Origin: Ferrithrix thermotolerans DSM 19514
GTDB taxonomy: Bacteria > Actinomycetota > Acidimicrobiia > Acidimicrobiales > CAIXPF01
NCBI GenBank assembly: GCA_945906305.1
Contig: CAMDQT010000025.1
Location: forward strand, 1 to 46,755
Reading direction: 5' to 3'
DNA length: 46,755 bases
In this document: in pieces, positions 42,833 to 46,755 of the stretch
How the letters are laid out: the number at the start of each line of letters is the position of its first letter
Numbering within the stretch: position 1 is the stretch's first letter
Notes under the pieces: model-generated
Databases searched by the model: none
Told to the model about the DNA's origin: nothing
The model's input: only the letters and a program-made list of their open reading frames with translations
Made by a program: the position numbers and the translations under genes

Positions 42833-44158
42833 TCAGGCCAGCATCCGCCTACGGATTCGGGTGAGGAATGAGGACCGGCCGGTTGGCTTGGGGGTGATGG
42901 TGGCCGCGCTGCGAGCCGGGGGGTCAACCCGCGCCAGGATCCGGGCGGGAATGCATCGGGGACCTCGCACCTGTCCCGCCGAAAAAACAATCGCCTCGGG
43001 GTCTCGGAGCTCGAAGTCGGGGAACCGGGCCAGGAACTCCTCAATGGCGACGCCCATCTCCATCCGGGCCAGGTTGGAGCCGAGGCAGCGGTGGATGCCG
43101 AGTCCGAAGGAGGTATGACGGTTGGCTTGGCGGTCGATGATCAACCTCTCTGGCCGGTCGAACATCTCTGGATCGCGGTTTGCGGCGGGCAACCCGAGCA
43201 AGACCCACTCCCCGGCGGCGATCGGGCGTCCGCCGATTTCAGTGTTCGTCTGGGCAATGCGGGCCGGATAGCCCGGTGGATAGAAGCGCAGAAACTCCTC
43301 CACCGCACCGGGGATCAATTCGGGCTGCGCGCCGAGGCGCCAACAGTCGGGGGCGTTGCCGGCGAGGTGCATCAGTGAGGAGCCGATACCAGACCAGGTG
43401 GTGTCAATCCCGGCTACGAGAATCGTGACCAGCATTTTGACGATCTCGTTATCGGGGACCGGCTGGTTCTCGATGCGTTGGTCGATCAGGTAGCTCACCA
43501 GGTCATCGCCCGGGTGCTGTCGGCGCTGTTCGAGTTGGCCCCGCAAGTAGTCGAGTATTTTGGTGGTTGTCCGTCGGGCAACGGCGACGTCGGTGGGGCC
43601 AACCTCGAGCAGATCGTGCAGCCAAACCCGGAACTGCGGTACATCCGTTGTTGGGACGCCGAGCATCATGGCGGTCAGTTCGCCTGGGATGACCTGGGCG
43701 TAGTCAACCGCGAGATCGACATCGACTCGCTCGCCCATGGCATCGAGCGCCTGGCGGCAGATCTCCCGGACCGGTTGCTCCCATCGTTCGGTGGCCACCG
43801 CGTTGAAGAAGGGCAGCAAGACCCGCCGTTGGGCAGCGTGTTCCGGGGGGTCGATGTTGAGCGGAGGCAACGGCAGGAGCCGACGACTGGTCGGCACCTC
43901 ATCGACGATGGTGCGTCGGCTGCTGAACAGGCTGGGGTTTGCGGCGACGGCCGCCACGTCCTGCCAGCGGGTTAGTACGGTCAACCCGCCGTAGCGGTCG
44001 CTGTGCGCCACCGGGGTGGTGGTGCGTAGATCGGCCCAGATGACGTCCGGGTCTGCGACGAAGGCCGTGTCGAAGTGGTCGAAGTCCGTACGCCAGTCCT
44101 TGACGGTGGCACGAGTTCTCAGTTCGTCCATTGGCCGCGAATCCTCCTGGGTGGGCAT
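42833..44158 (-). CDS. Cytochrome P450
   Basis: 441 residues from ATG 44158; ATG 44131, with AGGAGG 11 bases ahead, is an alternative. The heme-binding loop is TSFGLGIHRCLGSNLAR (Cys about residue 358), the I-helix oxygen groove GIDTTWSGI, and the ExxR of helix K lies in AVEEFLRF. The protein is soluble, the class I bacterial type served by ferredoxin and reductase. No redox partner gene is nearby. Bacterial members of this type hydroxylate terpenes, fatty acids or steroids. It is divergent from the kinase gene at 44267. Confidence 0.93.
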   Translation of the reverse strand: MPTQEDSRPMDELRTRATVKDWRTDFDHFDTAFVADPDVIWADLRTTTPVAHSDRYGGLTVLTRWQDVAAVAANPSLFSSRRTIVDEVPTSRRLLPLPPLNIDPPEHAAQRRVLLPFFNAVATERWEQPVREICRQALDAMGERVDVDLAVDYAQVIPGELTAMMLGVPTTDVPQFRVWLHDLLEVGPTDVAVARRTTTKILDYLRGQLEQRRQHPGDDLVSYLIDQRIENQPVPDNEIVKMLVTILVAGIDTTWSGIGSSLMHLAGNAPDCWRLGAQPELIPGAVEEFLRFYPPGYPARIAQTNTEIGGRPIAAGEWVLLGLPAANRDPEMFDRPERLIIDRQANRHTSFGLGIHRCLGSNLARMEMGVAIEEFLARFPDFELRDPEAIVFSAGQVRGPRCIPARILARVDPPARSAATITPKPTGRSSFLTRIRRRMLA

Positions 44159-44266
44159 ACGGCCGTCCTTGGCCCCGCCTCGTGGAGCGTAGCGAGCCCG
44201 TCAAGAATGCGGTCGGTGTGGAGCTGTGTTAGAACCCAGCGGGCGTGCTCGGAGGAGGTCCGACTG

Positions 44267-45277
44267 GTGAGCGAAGGCGAGATCAGCAGTCGGTTGGAGT
44301 CCTTCCTGGGTGAGCGTCTTGGCCCCAGCTCGCGGCCCCGGGTCGACAACGTCGAACGGGTTGCTGTGGGCCGGTCGCGGGAGAACTGGCTGTTCGACGC
44401 GTCCTGGCAGCAGGACGGCGTCGAAGTACGCGAGTCGCTCATCGTGCGCCGTGATCCGCTCGGCGGACTGTTGGAGACCGACCGGGCAGTTGAGTACGCG
44501 GTGCTGGCCGCATTGGAGCACACGGCCGTGCCAGCCCCTGCGGTGCGCTGGCTCGATGCGCATGGCGTCGAACTGGGTCGACCGTCGCTGGTGATGGTCC
44601 GAGAGGCTGGCGAGTGCGACTATTTCGTCCTCAACGGCGACTGGGCCCTGAGCAAACGGGTCGAGCTTGCCCGGCGCCTGTGCGCCCTGTTGGCGACGGT
44701 ACACCAGGCCGATTGGCGACGTGCAGGCCTTGGTGAGGTGTTTGAGGACCCTGGGCTCGATGCGGCAACGATCGAGCTCGCTCGCTGGGAATCGATCCTG
44801 CGCCGTGACCAACTCGAGCCCTACCCGGAGCTTGAACTTGCGCTGCGAGGGCTTCGGGCGACGGCCCCGGCGGCGGCACGCACGGTGTTGGTGCACGGCG
44901 ACTTCAAGGTCGGCAACGTTTTGCTGCAGGGGGACATCCCGACCACGCTGCTCGATTGGGAGTTAGCCCACCTCGGCGATCCGCACGAGGACCTGGGATG
45001 GATTACCCAGCCGTTGCGGACCCGCGAGCACCTCATCGCGGGCGCTTGGCAACGCCAGGACCTTCTGGCGTACTACGAGGAACTCACCGGCTGGACAGTT
45101 GACCATCGGGCGGTCCGCTGGTGGAACGCGCTGGCCTGTTTCAAGACCGCGGTGATGCAGGCCAGCGGCCTACGCGCCTACGTCGAGGGCCGCTGCGACG
45201 AGCTCTACCAGCCCACGGCCGTGGTGCTGAGCACCTTGGCCGATCTCGTCGACGAGTTGGTCGGGGAGGCGGGCTGA
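44267..45277 (+). CDS. Aminoglycoside-phosphotransferase-like kinase (ACAD10/APH family)
   Basis: 336 residues from GTG 44267, preceded by GGAGGAGG. The ATP-binding lobe has VAVGRSRENWLFDA. The catalytic loop is LVHGDFKVGNVLL, with the metal Asp in LLDWELAHLGDPHEDLGW. The group includes homologues fused to acyl-CoA dehydrogenases in animals (ACAD10/11), which phosphorylate 4-hydroxyacyl-CoAs, so a role in hydroxy-acid degradation is possible. It shares a base with the next ATG, forming the start of a three-gene operon. Divergent from the P450 gene across 108 bases. Confidence 0.88.
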   Translation: MSEGEISSRLESFLGERLGPSSRPRVDNVERVAVGRSRENWLFDASWQQDGVEVRESLIVRRDPLGGLLETDRAVEYAVLAALEHTAVPAPAVRWLDAHGVELGRPSLVMVREAGECDYFVLNGDWALSKRVELARRLCALLATVHQADWRRAGLGEVFEDPGLDAATIELARWESILRRDQLEPYPELELALRGLRATAPAAARTVLVHGDFKVGNVLLQGDIPTTLLDWELAHLGDPHEDLGWITQPLRTREHLIAGAWQRQDLLAYYEELTGWTVDHRAVRWWNALACFKTAVMQASGLRAYVEGRCDELYQPTAVVLSTLADLVDELVGEAG

Positions 45278-45741
45278 TGCAGCCTACGGTTGCGGCCCAA
45301 CTGCGTGCCATCCAGCGACTCGTGCAAGAGGCCCGGGCCGATCCCGTCCTCGGTGTGGCGGCGGCGCAGGCGTTGACGCTGGCCGCGGCGCAACTGCGCC
45401 GTCTGGAGGGGGCCGAAGCAACGAGGTTGCCCTTCTTGGTCGAAGACAACGTTGCTATGGCCGCGTTGCTGGCCGACCTCGCCGTTCTCGTGCCCGACCT
45501 CGCCCCTCCCGATCCGCCGCTGCTGTCGCCTGAAGCTGTGACTTCGGAGGCTGCCGCCGCCCGCCGCAACGTCGAATTGCGTCAGCTGTTGGCCCAGGCG
45601 GTCTACCTCCTGCCCGATGATGACGCCGGTGACGCCGGCCGGACCAGGGTGGCGCAGCTGCTGCGGGCCCGTCTCGGGCGCAACCCGGCCCTCAACCGCA
45701 TCCCGCGCCCCGGCGCCGACCAACGGGAATCCCATGACTGA
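45277..45741 (+). CDS. Unknown helical protein of the kinase operon
   Basis: 154 residues; ATG 45277 overlaps the kinase stop and its own end overlaps the next gene by 8 bases. The protein is rich in Ala, Leu and Arg, with long predicted helices (VAAQLRAIQRLVQEARAD and RNVELRQLLAQAVYLL), no membrane span and no signal peptide. No family is recognised. Tight coupling with the kinase and with the downstream lipocalin-like protein suggests a common function. Confidence 0.75.
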   Translation: MQPTVAAQLRAIQRLVQEARADPVLGVAAAQALTLAAAQLRRLEGAEATRLPFLVEDNVAMAALLADLAVLVPDLAPPDPPLLSPEAVTSEAAAARRNVELRQLLAQAVYLLPDDDAGDAGRTRVAQLLRARLGRNPALNRIPRPGADQRESHD

Positions 45742-46755
45742 CAACGAGCCGATCCCGCAGCTGACCATCAGCGATGAGCACTTCGCAGAGCAGTTCCCGC
45801 TGTCGCCACTCGACGACTACCTCATCCACCAGACTCCCGACCCGATCCGGGTGATGTGGACGGGAGACCCCCGGGCCTACGAGCGGTACTGGATGGTGTG
45901 CCACGACCCCGCGGGCGAGGTGTTGGTGGCGGTGGGTGGCAGCTTTTATCCCAACCTAGATCGGGCCGAGGCCTATGCCATCGTCAACCATCAGGGCCGC
46001 CACAGCACCGTGCGGGGCTTTCGTCGGCTCGGAGCGGACCGGGCCGACCTGCGTATCGGGCCCATCAACCCACAGATCATCGCGGGCATGCGCTGGTGGC
46101 GCTATGTGCTCGAACCAAACGAGTGGGGCATCAGCTTCCAGCTCGACTTCCGTGACACCACCCGCCAGGTTTTTCGCGAACCTTTGTCGAACTCGGCTGG
46201 CGGCAGCCCGCCCGGACGGCGCAACGATGTGACGACGGGGTTCGAGAGCTTCGGCGAGGTCGAAGGGTGGGTACAGGTGGGCGACACCCGCATCGAGGTC
46301 CCGGCCGGCTCGCCCGGTACCCGCGACCGCCATTGGGGTGTCGGCCGAGGCGTCGGCGGTCCGGAAATGTCTTTGGGTGGCCGTCTGCACGTTGGAGTCT
46401 CCGGGAACGCCTTCGTGGCCTTTCCGAGCTGGACGCTGTGGGGCGACCGGGTCTTCCATCGCTTTGGCGACCCCAAGGCGGGCATGGGCCGGGTTGGTAA
46501 GCCGTCTCGTCGTCTGCGTTTCGAGCCGGATACGAACATCTTCCTCGAGGGCATCGTGGACTACCCGCTCGACACCGGTGAGATCAAGCAGGTCCATTAC
46601 GAACGAATCGGTTTCCAGACGGCGTACTTGCGCTGTGGCATGTATGGCGGAACGCCCGATCGTGGTATCCACTCCGGCGGTTACGCCGGCGTTGATCTCA
46701 TCGAGGGCGAGACCTATGACGTGACGCGTCCCGAGGTCCGTCGGGCGATCGCCGG
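45734..46755 (+). CDS. Lipocalin-like (DUF7064/AttH-type) protein, 3' end outside window
   Basis: ATG 45734 opens a frame with no stop to the window end (340 codons visible). The N-terminal part, EQFPLSPLDDYLIHQTPDPI, leads into a beta-rich region, and a second part has the RDRHWGVGRG motif. This is close to the DRSWGVR pattern of two-barrel lipocalin-like proteins annotated as DUF7064/AttH or tocopherol-cyclase-like. Such proteins bind or hydrate hydrophobic molecules; the function is unclear. It is the third gene of the kinase operon. Confidence 0.7.
   Translation, partial: MTDNEPIPQLTISDEHFAEQFPLSPLDDYLIHQTPDPIRVMWTGDPRAYERYWMVCHDPAGEVLVAVGGSFYPNLDRAEAYAIVNHQGRHSTVRGFRRLGADRADLRIGPINPQIIAGMRWWRYVLEPNEWGISFQLDFRDTTRQVFREPLSNSAGGSPPGRRNDVTTGFESFGEVEGWVQVGDTRIEVPAGSPGTRDRHWGVGRGVGGPEMSLGGRLHVGVSGNAFVAFPSWTLWGDRVFHRFGDPKAGMGRVGKPSRRLRFEPDTNIFLEGIVDYPLDTGEIKQVHYERIGFQTAYLRCGMYGGTPDRGIHSGGYAGVDLIEGETYDVTRPEVRRAIA

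Overview
The window is a GC-rich, densely packed bacterial chromosome segment. Coding runs in both directions, with many ATGA/GTGA overlaps and frequent GTG/TTG starts. Two F420/flavin-type luciferase-like (LLM) oxidoreductases, a Rieske oxygenase, a P450, a flavin monooxygenase, CaiB-type CoA-transferases, an acyl-CoA carboxylase subunit and Thr-rich surface proteins point to an actinobacterium, most likely of the Acidimicrobiia. That placement is inference from gene content. No rRNA, tRNA, CRISPR array, transposase or phage gene was found.

Layout. 1-3.8 kb: the end of an MscS channel gene with a tiny overlapping membrane-peptide ORF, a Rieske oxygenase, an EamA transporter and a tyrosine-phosphatase-like protein. 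3.9-7.2 kb: acyl-CoA carboxylase beta subunit behind a possible leader ORF, a hotdog thioesterase and a zinc alcohol dehydrogenase. 7.4-15.4 kb: a seven-gene Wzx/Wzy exopolysaccharide operon (initiating sugar transferase, sulfotransferase, Wzz/BY-kinase-like fusion with a degenerate P-loop, glycosyltransferase, flippase, FkbM methyltransferase, polymerase), followed by a decayed CaiB-type CoA-transferase on the other strand. 15.8-21.7 kb: oxidative and catabolic single genes (two LLM oxidoreductases, flavin monooxygenase, VOC protein, nitroreductase, tandem CMD protein).

21.8-25.6 kb: the clearest system in the window, a cobalamin riboswitch controlling a corrinoid ABC importer (btuF-btuC-btuD) and cbiZ, an adenosylcobinamide amidohydrolase. 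Together they would import and remodel foreign corrinoids. 25.6-33 kb: a TauD-type dioxygenase, cysK-cysE, a HAD phosphatase and a heterodimeric ABC exporter in which one ATP site is predicted to be degenerate. 33-36.8 kb: a family 2 glycosyltransferase, an enoyl-CoA hydratase, a Lin0512-family protein and an unusual membrane protein joining a sigma-region-4-like domain to a Thr/Pro-rich exterior tail.

37-46.8 kb: amidohydrolase, intact CaiB-type CoA-transferase, two-domain EthD protein, a collapsed universal-stress-protein remnant, a second EamA transporter, an MBL hydrolase, a P450, and an operon of an aminoglycoside-phosphotransferase-like kinase, an unknown 154-residue protein and a lipocalin-like protein cut by the window edge. 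Much of the flanking content looks like import, activation and oxidation of acyl-CoA, aromatic or terpenoid compounds, but no complete catabolic pathway can be read from the window.
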